This document shows positions 50,833 to 63,664 of a DNA stretch of 64,000 nt, piece by piece. Below the pieces are notes generated by a model. The model was given only the letters and a program-made list of their open reading frames with translations. It was not told the DNA's origin and did not search any database. The first letter of the stretch is position 1. The number at the start of each line of letters is the position of its first letter. The position numbers and the translations under genes are program-made. Origin of the DNA: Pogostemon cablin (Eukaryota > Streptophyta > Magnoliopsida > Lamiales > Lamiaceae); NCBI GenBank assembly GCA_023678885.1, contig CM042998.1, forward strand, positions 2,173,820-2,237,819. The letters run 5' to 3'.

Positions 50833-51515
50833 TGTGATACTAGCCGGTTGTCTTGATCTTCAAACAAGACACTTGATCACACACACACAAACTTGAGTTT
50901 ATGTTTATTCGTTGAGGAATTGATCAACACACACACTCAAAAACCAGCTGAAAAAACCCTAAAAACACAAGAATGAAAGAAAGAATGCACAAGGAATTAT
51001 AGTGGTTCGATCTTCATGATCTACGTCCACTTTGAGGGAAGATAACTTTCTTATTTGATGGATGTAATATGAACAACTGATTCTAATGCTACAGAATCAG
51101 TGCTACATAAGCTGATAAACCAGCTGCTAATGGATGAAGAAGAAGAAGAAGAAAATACAGGCTGATGATGATGATGATCTGCAGGTGTAGTGTGTGAGCT
51201 TTATATACTAATTCCTTCCTCATAACTAACCGCCCTGAGCACCAATGGTCGATCACAACTCACGTGCTTCTTGTCTAACCAACTTGAAAGGACCACATGC
51301 TCATAACTAACCAAGTAACCACCTCAACATCCTAACAACCTGATGCAACCTCCATATGTGATCACAAACTGATCCTTTGTCTTGTAGCTGATCTATTCAG
51401 CTTACCATGAAGTGTATAACTCATGCAACACGTTCATTGAGTACTTCAGACTCTTAGCTCCACTACAACACTCCAAATTCACATGATGGATCAGGATTTA
51501 TACACCATTTCTTCA
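50833..51515 (-). repeat. Copia 5' LTR
   Basis: 683 bp; carries the same CACACACACAAACTTGAG and CTAACCGCCCTGAG blocks as the left copy. Confidence 0.92.
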
Positions 51516-52017
51516 ATAATTATTATTATTATTATTTTTCATCAAAGAGGAAATAGACGGATAATTTGAAAACCAAAATGGATATTCAAAGGCAAAAGTT
51601 CCTGCGCTCCTGGGACACACCGTGCCCCATGAGAACACAACACTCCCCCTCCATATTTTATATTTAAATCTATTTATTATTAGGAATTCAAACTGCAAAG
51701 GGTACAGTGTTTCCAGGGCACAAGAGTGTCACTCTTTTTTTAAAAGTACCGAGAGAGTATAGATTAGAATGGAAGTACAAGATACGCCAAAATAGAACGG
51801 CGATTAAGCGTGGAAACAAATGTGATTAGTGATAATCTTTTGATTAATTAAATGTGTTGGGAGTTGGGATTCTCTTAAATACGATAATTAAGTTAGGCGG
51901 TCGCTAATTGCCGTTTTATAGACGGTGATTTGATTGAGTTTAAGGTCGCTATTAACGTTGTTGCCCTACTAATTTGTTTTCTTTTGCTTATATTTATTAC
52001 CATCCACTAATATACTA

Positions 52018-52321
52018 CTCCATCCGTTGTACTGTTATTTTAAATAAATATGGAATTTAAGAAAAAAAATTTTTTTTATCAATTTTATTTCATCCTTTGC
52101 ACTGTTACAATATATATGGAGTTTAAGAAAAAATATTTTTTGATCTACATTATTAACTTTAAAAAAATAATGTATTCTTTCTATGTAATAAATTAATTAT
52201 TATAAATTTGCTAATTGTGTTAGACGAGAGTAATAAATTTTTAATTAATATATATTTTTAAAGTTAGAAATTAAAATAATGTTTATTTTTTAAAGGTAAA
52301 GTTTAATGTGGAAAGAAAGAG
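52018..52321. mobile_element. Degenerate Stowaway-like MITE
   Basis: Starts CTCCATCCGTTGTACTG and ends GGAAAGAAAGAG, with TA at both flanks. A second similar start (CATCCTTTGCACTG) lies about 75 bp inside, so a nested or partially duplicated copy is possible. Confidence 0.6.
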
Positions 52322-53244
52322 TATTAATCATATTGTTTCTTATTAATTCAGCCATTTTATGACCACAATCCCATGTTTTATTATGCTATTGACGATGGGA
52401 TTAATTAATACTATAAAATGATTATGTTGTGTATATAGTCATGTATACTTTTACTAATTGAATATAGCATTCCATTGAAAATATTATCATTTTTTATCTC
52501 ATTTTTGTGAAATGGACTCTTAAAGCCTTTTCTTATAAGGTTTTCCTTTGAAACAAATTATAACAATTATAGTTAAACCTAAAAATAAAAAGAAAAGGAA
52601 AATTAAAAGTGAGAATCGATTATTTATAGAGAAATCTTACCTATACGCAAGTAATAAAAAAGAGATATGCATTAGAACTGAAAAATGTCAACAAATTTAT
52701 TATTTATGAGATTTAATTCACCTAATCACACTATCTATAGTAACCACTCTACCAATTTATGAATTTTGTGTCTAAAATATGCTTATGATGTTGAAGGTTA
52801 GGCATACAGTCACGATTTTAGTATAATCTATTTATGTGTATTTTCTGAATTAGAATATATATAAAATAATTACGAAATTTAGAATATAATCATTCTAGAA
52901 AATGACTTTTCAACTATATAAAATTTGCTACCAATTAGGTCAATACACTATTGATTATACCAGTTGTACAAACCTATAATTAGAAAAAGAGAATCTAAGA
53001 CATTATTTCTTATTAAAATCAACAATTAATTCAGAACATATATTTTCATAAAGGAGTTAGTCTAATGTGAACCGTGTTTAAGATTAAATCATGTGATTCC
53101 CCTTTAATTTAAACTTTTAGCAATACATAAAGTATGCTATAAGATTAGAAGGGGAACAATAAGATTTAGAGTAATAAAAAATACAGATTCACATACTAAT
53201 CTATGAAACCGGATTTATAAGAGTGTCTTTGCTTATAAAGATGT

Positions 53245-53447
53245 TAAAGACTTGATTTTTCTCCTAACTGAAGCCCAAAATAAATCACTATATATAAACA
53301 AACAAAATTATAATAATTTACTAATAAAAGAATAAATTCCATATACCTAAAGACTTGATTTTTCTCCTAATTGAGGCCCAAAATAAATCACTATATATAA
53401 ACAAACAAAATTATAATAATTTACTAATAAAAGAATAAATTCATATA
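53245..53447. repeat. 103-bp tandem duplication
   Basis: Two near-identical copies beginning TAAAGACTTGATTTTTCTCC and ending TAAAAGAATAAATTC. Confidence 0.9.
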
Positions 53448-53675
53448 TATGGAGTATATTTTATTTGAATGTTTAGATACAAAATACAATGAAAAAATAT
53501 TGTGTGAGATGAGTGGGTCCCGGATGATAATAAGTTAAAAGTTTTTGTGTTAAATTATAGGAGTATATATCTCATATAATGAGTGATATATATTATTATT
53601 ATTATTATTATTTTGCGTAATTATATAAATAAATTTGCAATTATATGGGGTAGAGTTGATATCATTTGCATCCAA

Positions 53676-53676
<1 letters not shown>

Positions 53677-53742
<66 letters not shown>
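53677..53742. repeat. (TA)n microsatellite
   Basis: About 33 TA units. Confidence 0.95.
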
Positions 53743-53745
<3 letters not shown>

Positions 53746-54073
53746 TTTTATTTAATAGTGAAGTATATTTTTTTAACGGTAATGTTCCTTGGATAGAATC
53801 TATTCGGATAGAACAATTAAATGCTATTGAATAATTACTATTTCACCCTTTTGATTTTTTAATTAATAATTAATGTTTTAATACATTAATTAACTCTACC
53901 CTTCTCATTTATTACGTTTATCACCTATAATTACTCCATCATTATTACTGAACATCATTTCCAATAAAATGAAATTGAATTTGTGCATTTAAAAGGGAAA
54001 ACCGATATATATAAGTAGGAGATAATGATCAATTCAACATGATAAAATATTAAATACACATAACAAATATACG

Positions 54074-54078
<5 letters not shown>

Positions 54079-54134
<56 letters not shown>
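54079..54134. repeat. (TA)n microsatellite
   Basis: About 28 TA units. Confidence 0.95.
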
Positions 54135-54135
<1 letters not shown>

Positions 54136-54558
54136 CTTTTATATAAATAAAATAAAATAATGAATAAAGATTAATTTTATTTAATAATTTAGAAATGAAA
54201 TATTATGCATTTTAAAATTTAAATAATAACAACATTCATTTTATTGAATAATTTATAACTAAATTTAACATCTAATACTTTAATACAAAAAAAACTTAAA
54301 ATTTCTATGGCGGATTTAATAAGTAATTATATGATTCAAATATAATACTATTATTAAAAATTATACTATATAATTAATAATAATATATGATTAAATAAAT
54401 TATTTAAAAATGAGATAAATTTAATGAACAAAATTCTATTGGGCTAGTATCTCAAAATTTAAATAATACTATGAATTGGTCTCTTGTATTTTGAGTGCAT
54501 AAGATGTGTAAATGTATATTATCTTGTTTTAAATGTTATACACTTTAATTAATAAGTA

Positions 54559-54808
54559 CTTCATCTATCACATGTTAAAGTTTATATATTTCATTTTGAT
54601 TTGTCTAAAGTTAAGGTCTATAATTCTTTTTTAGTCAAATTAGGCCCATATAAAACAATTAATTATTCCACATAGGGCCCACATACAACACTAATATAAC
54701 TACCTAATTTACATTAAATATTATTTCTCTCCCCTCATTACACATTTAAATATTTTACTATCTCTTAATCTACGTGTAAAAATCAAACGTAAACATGGAC
54801 GAAGGGAG
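54559..54808. mobile_element. Stowaway-like MITE
   Basis: Starts CTTCATCTATCACATG and ends TGGACGAAGGGAG, with TA at both flanks. 250 bp, degraded termini. Confidence 0.7.
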
Positions 54809-55847
54809 TATAATTTTTTCATTGAAAAGATTGGCTGAAATATGAAGGTGAAGACTTGTGTGAGACCGTCTCACGTAAGCCTTAACGTGAGATGTATGAA
54901 AGTGATAACATCTATAACGAAAATGATACTGAATTAATGAAAGGTGATAATATTATTTCATTAACAATTTATATTTATAACATAACATAATCTAATATTT
55001 ATAATTATTACATAAAAACTAATTTTCAAAATAATTATAAAAAATATTTTTATTCAAAAAAAATATAAAACATTTGTAACATAACAGATTTTTTTATTGA
55101 AATTTAAGTTTAGTATTAGTTATTAAATAAATAGAAATATATATATATTTATTTATTTTAACCCAAATTAATTTAAGTTTAGTATTAGTTATTAAATAAA
55201 TAGAAATTAATATATATATATTTATTTATTTATTTATTTTAAACCAAATTATATATAGAAAGATAGTATATAGTATGAAACTCTAAAATTGAATATACTA
55301 ATTTTTTAAATAAATTATTAATAAAAACTAATATTTCAATAAATAAAAAATTATTTACTAATAAATCATGCTAATAATTAAATATAACTAAAATTATATA
55401 ATATAAAAAAATATATTGCATCATGGTTTAATTTAAATTTAGTCCAATTAATTCAACAAATATATTCAATATGATACTTTGTAATTAAGAGCCCAAAATT
55501 CAATATTACTTCTGGACAAACAAATTATTCTCTTTACATTTAATTCACTATAAAAAAATTATTCATTTTGTATTAAAGAATAATTTTGATAAAATAACGA
55601 TTTTATAAGAGACAAACTTTTACTTCAAATATATAAAAATAACGATTTTTTTGTGTTTTTTAAATTAAAATGTTTTTAGTCTTGTTTCTTAACTTATACT
55701 AGTATGATTAATTTTACTAAGTTATAAATGAAATATCATGTTTGTTAATTAATTATAGGGTAGATTTTGTGTGACTGTGTCACGTGAAACTATTTTATAT
55801 CTTTTCAAATAGTTATTACTTTTGATATAAAATATTTTCACGTCTTA

Positions 55848-56124
55848 CATTACAAAAAAAAAAAAAAATTTACCAACGGAATATCCCGTTGGTAAAAGCC
55901 TTAATTCCATTATTAAATTGACTTATCAACGGATTAGCAACGGAATCCGTTGGTAAAATTCCGCTGGTAAAGTGGTGGTTGGTAAATTTTTAGCAACGAA
56001 AAATCAATTTCGTTGGTAAATAATTTCGTTTGTAATCCGTAGGTAAATTATATAATGATTCTATTGGTAATCCGTTTGTAATTACTAACGGATTGAATTC
56101 CATTACTAAGATAGAGGATAAATC
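55848..56124. mobile_element. CACTA-like terminal region, interrupted by Ty3
   Basis: CATTACAAAAAAA is followed by a cluster of direct and inverted copies of TTACCAACGGA and TCCGTTGGTAA. CACTA (En/Spm) elements have a CACTACAAGAA-type end and subterminal repeats of this pattern. No transposase is in view. The sequence stops abruptly at the Ty3 LTR, so the rest of the element may lie beyond the window. Confidence 0.6.
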
Positions 56125-58497
56125 TGTCACGCCCCGACCCCAGACAGAGCGCGACAACCGCCACGTTAACCATAAATTTCATAGAATGGGTGCACTCCAC
56201 TCCACAAAGTTTATAGAAAACGTAAGGCTTGCTATCAAGTACCTGTAGACTGAACAACTGATAACAACGGGTACAACACGAGGACATTATCTCATAAAGT
56301 ATCAACAAGGATTTACAAAGGTACAAAATTCAACGGTGTAACTTAGTTTAAAGAAAATATACATGAACGATATAACATCGCGAAGGTACAAAAAGAACAT
56401 CAAGGGGGTCACCAAATATAAACTATACAATCTCGCCAATGAATCCGTCAATTTACATAAAAGAGAAAGTACCCAAAACACGGATTGGATGATGAGCAAA
56501 CGATAGGCAAACCTCCAACCAAAATGATATCAACAGCCTGAAAAGGAAAGAATGATGGGGGGTGAGCAAAACCACTAGCTCAGTGAGGTGATAAGCCGGT
56601 CACCCCGACCCTTATACGAAGCATGTATTCCACTCGCGGTTCATAACATAAAATCCCACATTTCGTCTCACAATAACTATTTCTCACTCAGTGTACATAT
56701 TAATGAAAATAAAAACCTTAGTGCACATTTACGAATAACACAATTTGTTCAAACAACATGTTATCACAAAAAAGACGCGTGGGTAGTCAATATCCTCCTC
56801 GAACTGAGCTCTCCGTCGAGAGACAGTCCAAGCCCGTCACCGTTACTCTAGATAAAATGCACATTAATATTCTTTCTCAACGCCAAGTGCTAAAGTTCAC
56901 AATTCAATATCGACTGAATACTTGAAATGATCAAACATATAAACATATATGACATGCATGTCCCACACCGGTGACGTTGACTGAGCCTATAATAGACTAA
57001 TCCATCTAACGATCACCCTCCAGAGTATCAGTATTTGGCAAATGGACAGGTGCCCCGTTAGATCTAACTCACGCGGGTTTGCCAATCCCGGGCAACTTGG
57101 TTGTCACTCTAACTCACCCGAACCGCGACAATTCGGGCTACTTAATCAATGTCGCTCCAACTCACCCGAACCGTGACCAATTCGGGCTACTTAACCTTGG
57201 TACCAGGCATACATATGCATGTGCATCATAAGATGAATAACGACTCAAGTTAGAGTCTTAATAGCACACAAGAATAACCAGAAATCAATTCTCAAATAAT
57301 TCACAATAAATGTTATCAGATACCGAGCCGGCAAGACTCTTCAACATAAGTTAAAATCAATAATACTCATAAAATGGCTAACAGGACTCTAACCAGAGAA
57401 ATCGAGCCAACCAGGCTCTTTACCACATAACACAATACCAAATAATTTTTTTATCAATTAATTAAAACTAAAATAAATGCACATTTATCGAGGGTCCACA
57501 CTTCCCACAAGAGAAGGCGTTCCCGAATTATCAACTCACAAGGAAGTGATTAACTCTCTCCGGAATCTGAAGTCGGTTCCTTGCTCTTCGTCGATGGTTC
57601 TTTACCTAGAAAGGAAATGAGCAATTAAAGACAAATTAAATATAACTAACTATTAGTGGTAACATCCCTTTCATTGCTAAATACAAATCCTAATCGATTT
57701 CGAACGAGTCGATATTAAATAAAAAAATAGTATGTAACTCCTTAACATCAGTTCCCAATCCCACATAACCCTTTTCAATACATTAACTAGACGAAACGAT
57801 AGAAAATAAGTTTGAATTCGACATAAAAATTCTGAAATTTTCCTGCTAGCGGCAGTTTACGAGAAAAATCATAACTAATTGTAGAATAATCGGATTGAGG
57901 CGTTTCAAGTGGCTACGGAAAGCTAACGAGTTCAGCTACGTACAGAAATTAAGTTTGCAAAGTTTCGAGGGCAATAGCTATCTCGAAATCAGTTCGAACA
58001 GTCTACAAATTTCCCACATACCAAAAAGAAAAACCCCACAAAATTACAAAATTATGGAAGAAGGAAGCTTAATTCACACACCACTTACCTCAAAACAACT
58101 TAAAAACCACCTAGGATGAGGGTTGTAAGGGAGAATTTGGTCAACAAGGGTTTCTCCTCTTCCTCTCTTCTTTCCCCTCTTTTGCTTTTCTTCTCCCGTT
58201 CTTCTCTCTCTTTTTTTTTAACTTTAGTCTTACTAATTATATATCAGGCCATTTAAGTGGGCTGAAACTTTGGGCCACAAAATAAATAAATAAATAAGTT
58301 TGGGCTTTCTAAAAAAATTCTAATTGGGCTTAATTGGGCTGGCCTTTTGGGCCATAAAAATAAATAATTAGGTTTTGGGCTTTCTAACAAAATCTAGTTG
58401 GGCTAAGATAGGGCTGGCCTTTTGGGCCATAAATTAAATAAATAGGTTTTGGGCTTTCTAAAAAAAAATCTAGTTGAATTAAGATATTATAAAGTAT
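56125..58497 (-). repeat. 3' LTR of the Ty3 chromovirus
   Basis: About 2.4 kb, from TGTCACGCC to the base beside the polypurine tract. The inner boundary is inferred, because the corresponding part of the other LTR is outside the window and no TG dinucleotide follows the tract directly. A repeated CTAACTCACCCGAACC...AATTCGGGCTACTTAA unit lies at about 57060-57210. A possible TATA box, ATATATAATTAG on the minus strand, lies near 58230. Confidence 0.8.
58248..58480 (-). repeat. U3 tandem repeats in the Ty3 LTR
   Basis: Three imperfect units of about 70-80 bp, each containing GGGCTTTCTA and ATCTAGTTGGGCT-like blocks and two with GGCCTTTTGGGCCATAAA. They lie between the LTR start and the presumed TATA box, where LTR enhancers usually sit. 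Confidence 0.75.
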
Positions 58498-61400
58498 CCC
58501 CTCCTCCAAAAAGTTTCGTCCTCGAAACATAAACGTACCTAGAGATGAAAAGAGATTTGGATGGTGTTGACGCATGACTGACTCTGGTTCCCATGTTTCT
58601 TCTTCAATTTGATCACTTCTCCATAGAATTCTCACCATAGGAATGGATTTGTTACGAAGCATTTTCTCTCGGCGATCTACAATTTGAACAGGTTGTACCT
58701 CGTACGATAGATTTTCCTTTAATACAACTGGGGGATCTTTGAGCACGTGCGAAGGATCTGGTTCATATTTTCTAAGCATAGAGACATGGAAGACATCGTG
58801 AATCTTCGACAATTCCGATGGTAGCTCAAGTCGATATGCAACACGACCAATCCTTTGCACGATCGTAAACGGGCCAATATACCTTGGACTCAACTTTCCT
58901 CGACGGCAGAATCGCAACACGCCCTTCCATGGAGAAACTTTCAGAAAAACTTTGTCTCCTTCATTAAACTCCAAATCGCGCCTCCTATTATCTGCGTAGC
59001 TTTTCTGTCGATCTTGCGCTGCCTTAAGTCTGTCTCGAATAAGTTGTATTTTTGCCTTCGCATCTTCGATTAGCTCTACTTGTTCGATTTGTCTCTCGCC
59101 AACCTCATCCCAAAAGAGTGGTGTTCGACACTTTCGGCCATACAGAGCTTCGTACGGGGGCATTCCAATGCTTGAATGATAACTGTTGTTATAAGCGAAC
59201 TCCACCAAAGTCACGTACTTATCCCAGCTACCTCCCAAATTCAACACCACTGCACGTAGCATGTCTTCTAGTGTCTGTATAGTTCTCTCGGACTGTCCAT
59301 CAGTCTGTGGATGAAACGAGGTACTGAATAGTAATTTTGTACCTAGCGCTTTCTGCAGACTAGGCCAAAAACGGGAAGTGAATCTTGGATCACGGTCAGA
59401 TATGATTGACACTGGTACTCCGTGCAATCTCACGATCTCATCGACATATAACTTGGCAAGTTTCTCTAAAGATTCGTTAGTATGCACTGGAAGGAAATGT
59501 GCCGATTTCGTCAGACGATCGACAATGACCCAAATTGAGTCAAAACCCTTTTGGGTTCGAGGTAAACCAGAAACAAAATCCATTGTGACGTTTTCCCATT
59601 TCCACTCAGGAATAGGTAGTGGTTGAAGCATACCGGCTGGTTTTTGGTGTTTCGCTTTAATCTGTTGGCATGATAAGCACTTTGATACAAATTCAGTAAT
59701 GTCCCGTTTCATACCTGGCCACCAATAATGCTCCCGAAGTGTTCTGTACATTTTGGTACTACCAGGATGCATAGCATAGGCTGAAGAATGGGCTTCCTCA
59801 AGAATAGCTCTACGAACATCAAGTTCTGATGGAACACAAACACGATTTTTAAAAGTAAGAAGTCCATCATCCCGAATTCGAAATTCGGTTTCTTTTCCTT
59901 GATTTAGCTTCACAATCTTCTGTTGTAAATAAACATCGTGTGATTGTCTTTCTCGAATTTGCTCGAACAAGGTAGGTCTAACCTCGAATTTGGCGATTAA
60001 GGCAGAATCATTAGACTTTTCACAATCGAGCGAAATGTGTAAAGATTTAAATTGCTCCAACATAGGAAGATAAAAAGATTGAATCGAAGCAAGTGAGGTA
60101 GAAGACTTTCTACTCAGAGCATCTGCAACAACGTTCGCCTTACCAGGATGATAATCGATGACTAAGTCATAGTCACTAATCAACTCTATCCATCGCCTTT
60201 GCCTGAGGTTGAGCTCCTTTTGGGTGGTGATATACTTTAAGCTCTTGTGATCAGTGAAAACCCGACAAGTTGCACCATACAGATAGTGCCTCCATATCTT
60301 CAATGCAAAGACGATTGCAGCCAACTCTAAATCATGTGTAGGATAATTTTCTTCGTTCTTCTTCAATTGCCTTGAAGCGTAGGCAATAACCTTTCCTTCT
60401 TGCATGAGAACGCATCCTAATCCTTGTCTCGAGGCGTCGCTATAAATGGTAAATTCTCCAATCGCTGGGTCTGGCAAAGCAAGAATAGGAGCTGAAACGA
60501 GTCGTCTTTTCAATTCTTGAAATGCTTCGTCGCATTCTTCATTCCATTCAAATTTTACCCCTTTCCGAGTCAATTTAGTCAAAGATGAAGCCAATAACGA
60601 AAAGTCTTTGACAAACCGTCGATAATATCCAGCTAATCCCAGAAAACTACGAATCTCTGTCACGTTCTTTGGACGCTCCCAATCTAGTATAGCTTGAATC
60701 TTCACTGGATCGACGTAGATTCCTTCTTTAGAAATGTGATGACCCAAAAAGCTTACCTCGCGAAGCCAAAATTCACACTTCGAGAATTTAGCATAAAGCT
60801 GGTTTTCTCTGAGAATGTTCAGAGCAATTCTTAGATGATGAGAATGCTCGTCGTTCGATTTAGAATAAATAAGAATGTCATCAATGAAGATGATGACAAA
60901 CTTATCTAAGTACGGCCGAAAGACCCGATTCATAAGATCCATAAAAGCTGCAGGAGCATTTGTGAGTCCAAAAGGCATAACACAGAATTCAAAATGACCG
61001 TATCTGGTTCGAAAAGCAGACTTAGGGATATCAGATTCCCTAATCTTGAGTTGGTGATAACCGGATCGCAAATCAATTTTTGAGAACACAATTGCTCCTT
61101 GCAATTGATCAAACAGATCATCGATTCTTGGAAGAGGATATTTGTTCTTGATAGTCACCTTGTTCAATTGACGGTAGTCGACACATAGACGAAGTGATCC
61201 ATCTTTCTTCTTGACAAAAAGAACTGGAGCACCCCATGGAGATGTGCTAGGTCGTATGAAACCCTTCTCCAATAATTCCCCAAGTTGTGTCTGGAGTTCC
61301 TTAAGCTCAGCAGACGACATTCGATATGGAGTAATCGATATAGGTGTGATTCCAGGAAGTACGTCAATGGAAAAATCAATCTCTCGATTCGGAGGTTGTC

Positions 61401-63516
61401 CTGGTAAGTCTTCGGGAAAGACATCCGGAAATTCATTCACGATTGGGATGTCATCTAGTTTAGTTTCAGAAAGAGAAGTATCGATGACAAATGCCAAGAA
61501 TGCCTCACAACCCTTACGCATTAATTTATGCGCAGTCAACATTGAAATAAAAGAGAGGGATCTCGTTTGAAGTTTACCTTCAAAAACAAGTTCTGAGAAT
61601 CCTGGTCTACGAAAAATAACAAGCTTCTCGTGGCAATCGAGAATTGCATGATGAGAAGAAAGCCAATCCATGCCAAGAATAACATCAAGATCAATCAAAG
61701 GCAATGGTATCAATTCAGCCTCTAAAATGACATCTTTGATCTTCAATGGACAACCAAGGAATACCGAATCACGAATTAGACGCTCTCCAAGAGGGGTATG
61801 AACGATGATTCCAGGTGACAAATGAGAGATAGGATAATCTAAGATCGCAGTAAGATCATCTCGGATATAAGACCTATCAGAACCTGGGTCAAATAAAGCG
61901 TAGACCTGATGGTCTCCCACAAACACATGGCCTAAAGAAGCAATATTATGTGAGATTGTGATTTAAAAAATTTGAAAAGATAGAATTTCTTACGAATGTT
62001 TTATTCGTAATCAAGTGGCATAACAAGGCGGGGTTAGATTTAGCTTGTGAAAATACTCAAATTATAAATTACCTGTCACAACCTTCGGATCTGAGCGAGC
62101 CTCTTCTTGGGAAATATGAAATACTCTAGTTTGCTTCCTTCCTTGCATAGGTGATTGAGTACTAGGGCCGCTTGAGGCATCGGGTACTCTGGTAACTGCA
62201 GATCGAGTATCTCTGGGTGTAGAATATGTTAGTTTACCACGAAACTGACCAGAACCCTGACTGCTCGTTCCCATAAGCTGAGGACAAGAACTTCGCATAT
62301 GCCCCGGCTGTCGACACTGAAAACATACTTGAGGAGCCTTACAGGGGCCGTCATGATATTTTAGGCAATTCTGGCACTTGCGATTTTCACCAACCGATCC
62401 CGAGACATTGCTCCCGCCTCTACTAAACTGCTCCCGAGGTTGAGGAAAACTAATAGATGCCGAACTTGGTGCGCCACGCGAAGATCCCACACCCCTATAC
62501 ACCTTCGATGCATTTCCTGGAAATGCACTCCCTTGCCTTTTCTTTTGAGATCGTTCTGCAAGCTTATGTCTCGCCTGAACTAAACCTTCTACCCTCAGGG
62601 CTTCTTCTACGAGATCGTCAAGACTCTCGTACTTGTCTCCAGACTTGATGCGATCTCGAATATTTAAATTAAGACCATCTTCAAATCTCTTGCATAAGTC
62701 TCTCGTCGTATATGACTCAGGAGCGAATTCTCGCAATTCCAGAAATTTGCTTTCGTACTCAACGACCGACATAATGCCTTGAAAGAGGTTGAAGAACTCC
62801 TTTCTCTTCTGATCCTTGATGTACTGAGAGAAGTATCGATCTTTGAATCGTTCCACAAAGATAGCCCACGTAATAGTAACCGAAGATGTCTCTTTTAGAT
62901 TCTGCCACCATCGTCGTGCATCTGGGCCTAACAGCTTGGTCGCAATGACCACACGATAACATTCTTCAATCATCAAGGTGTCAAAGGTCTCTGTAATCTC
63001 CTTTAACCATGCCCCCGCTTTAGAAGCATCTCTTGCACCGTCAAATTTCGAAGTCCCCATGTTTTCAACTGCTTTCACCAAATCAGGTATAAAAAGTGCA
63101 CCTCGAGAAGCAGAACCTCCTAAAGCCATTTCTGGAGTAAAAACTGGTACATTAGATGTAGGTCGAATCGATTCATTAGCACGAAGAACCTCTTCAGTGA
63201 TAGTCGTAGTTGTATGAGCCGTTGTAGGTGGTGGAACACCATGTATTCGAATGTGATCATAATACAATTGGTACTGCTCGGGTGTCATCATGTGCTCAAC
63301 CCGCAACTGGGCCCGTGGTTGCTCTACCTGGGAAACTGGCACCCTATGATCAGAATTGATAGGGTCCATAACCGTCGGAGGAATGACATGATCAGAAGAA
63401 ACATGTCCTCGAGGTCCACGAGGAACAGAAGAGAGTAGAGGACTCGGAGGATCACGAGGAGCGTGTCCTCGACCTCGACCTCGACCTCGACCTCGACGAC
63501 GAACTGGAGGTGCCAT
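58384..63516 (-). CDS. Ty3 gag-pol polyprotein, two frames separated by a candidate intron
   Basis: Gag opens at 63516 with an RG-rich N-terminus, a capsid domain (WWQNLKE, ERFKDRYF) and CCHC CFQCRQPGHMRSSC at about 398-411. Read through, it stops at 62062. Pol is open from 61931 to 58384. Counted from 61926, its domains are protease DPGSD (13-17), reverse transcriptase (VDYRQLNK; FIDD 347-350), RNase H (YSDAS about 495, TDHKS about 558) and integrase. The integrase HHCC finger is about 713-753 and the D,D,E residues about 783, 844 and 880. A chromodomain covers about 1075-1127. Bases 61932-62072 form a 141-bp AT-rich block with GT and AG ends. Its removal restores one frame of 1663 codons. 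The last 50 codons run into the 3' LTR. All catalytic motifs checked are present. Confidence 0.93.
58498..58507 (-). other. Polypurine tract of the Ty3 element
   Basis: GGAGGAGGGG on the minus strand, immediately before the 3' LTR; the expected plus-strand primer position. Confidence 0.8.
61932..62072 (-). other. Candidate intron between gag and pol
   Basis: Donor GTAATTTATA and acceptor TTGCTTCTTTAG on the minus strand. A CTAAC branch-point-like motif lies inside, though about 90 bp from the acceptor. The block is clearly more AT-rich than the flanking coding sequence. The split codon is phase 1 on both sides. Known Ty3 elements usually have gag and protease in one continuous frame at this place. 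Confidence 0.65.
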
Positions 63517-63645
63517 AATGACTGAAAGGAAGAAAGGAAAGAAAATGCAAGGTCAACGTCAAGGCAATACGATACCTTAGGATGACATAGAAACAAAGTT
63601 GGACTCATTGGCTCGACTAAAAAAGAATGAGAATCATAAAACCAG

Positions 63646-63657
63646 GCTCTGATACCA
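63646..63657 (-). other. Primer-binding site (initiator tRNA-Met)
   Basis: TGGTATCAGAGC on the minus strand, seven bases inside the 5' LTR; the canonical initiator methionine tRNA complement. Confidence 0.92.
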
Positions 63658-63664
63658 AGAAAGT

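Larger units (their letters stand above)
46195..51515 (-). mobile_element. Ty1/copia LTR retrotransposon, decayed but full length
   Basis: LTRs at 46195-46881 and 50833-51515 both read TGTGATACTAGCC to TTTCTTCA on the plus strand. They differ by scattered substitutions and small indels, indicating moderate age. Between them, on the minus strand, lie gag, protease, integrase, reverse transcriptase and RNase H in copia order, interrupted by stops and frameshifts. Flanking ATT repeats obscure the target duplication. The leader next to the 5' LTR does not show the usual initiator-tRNA primer site. Confidence 0.95.
51516..55844. other. AT-rich intergenic region with MITEs and microsatellites
   Basis: No gene. 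Contents: Stowaway-like elements (52018-52321, 54559-54808), a 103-bp tandem duplication (53245-53447), TA microsatellites (53677-53742, 54079-54134) and duplicated TTATTAAATAAATAGAAAT blocks near 55115-55205. At 54855-54890 TGTGAGACCGTCTCACG is a perfect-looking palindromic motif common in plant MITEs, with no clear element around it. Confidence 0.6.
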
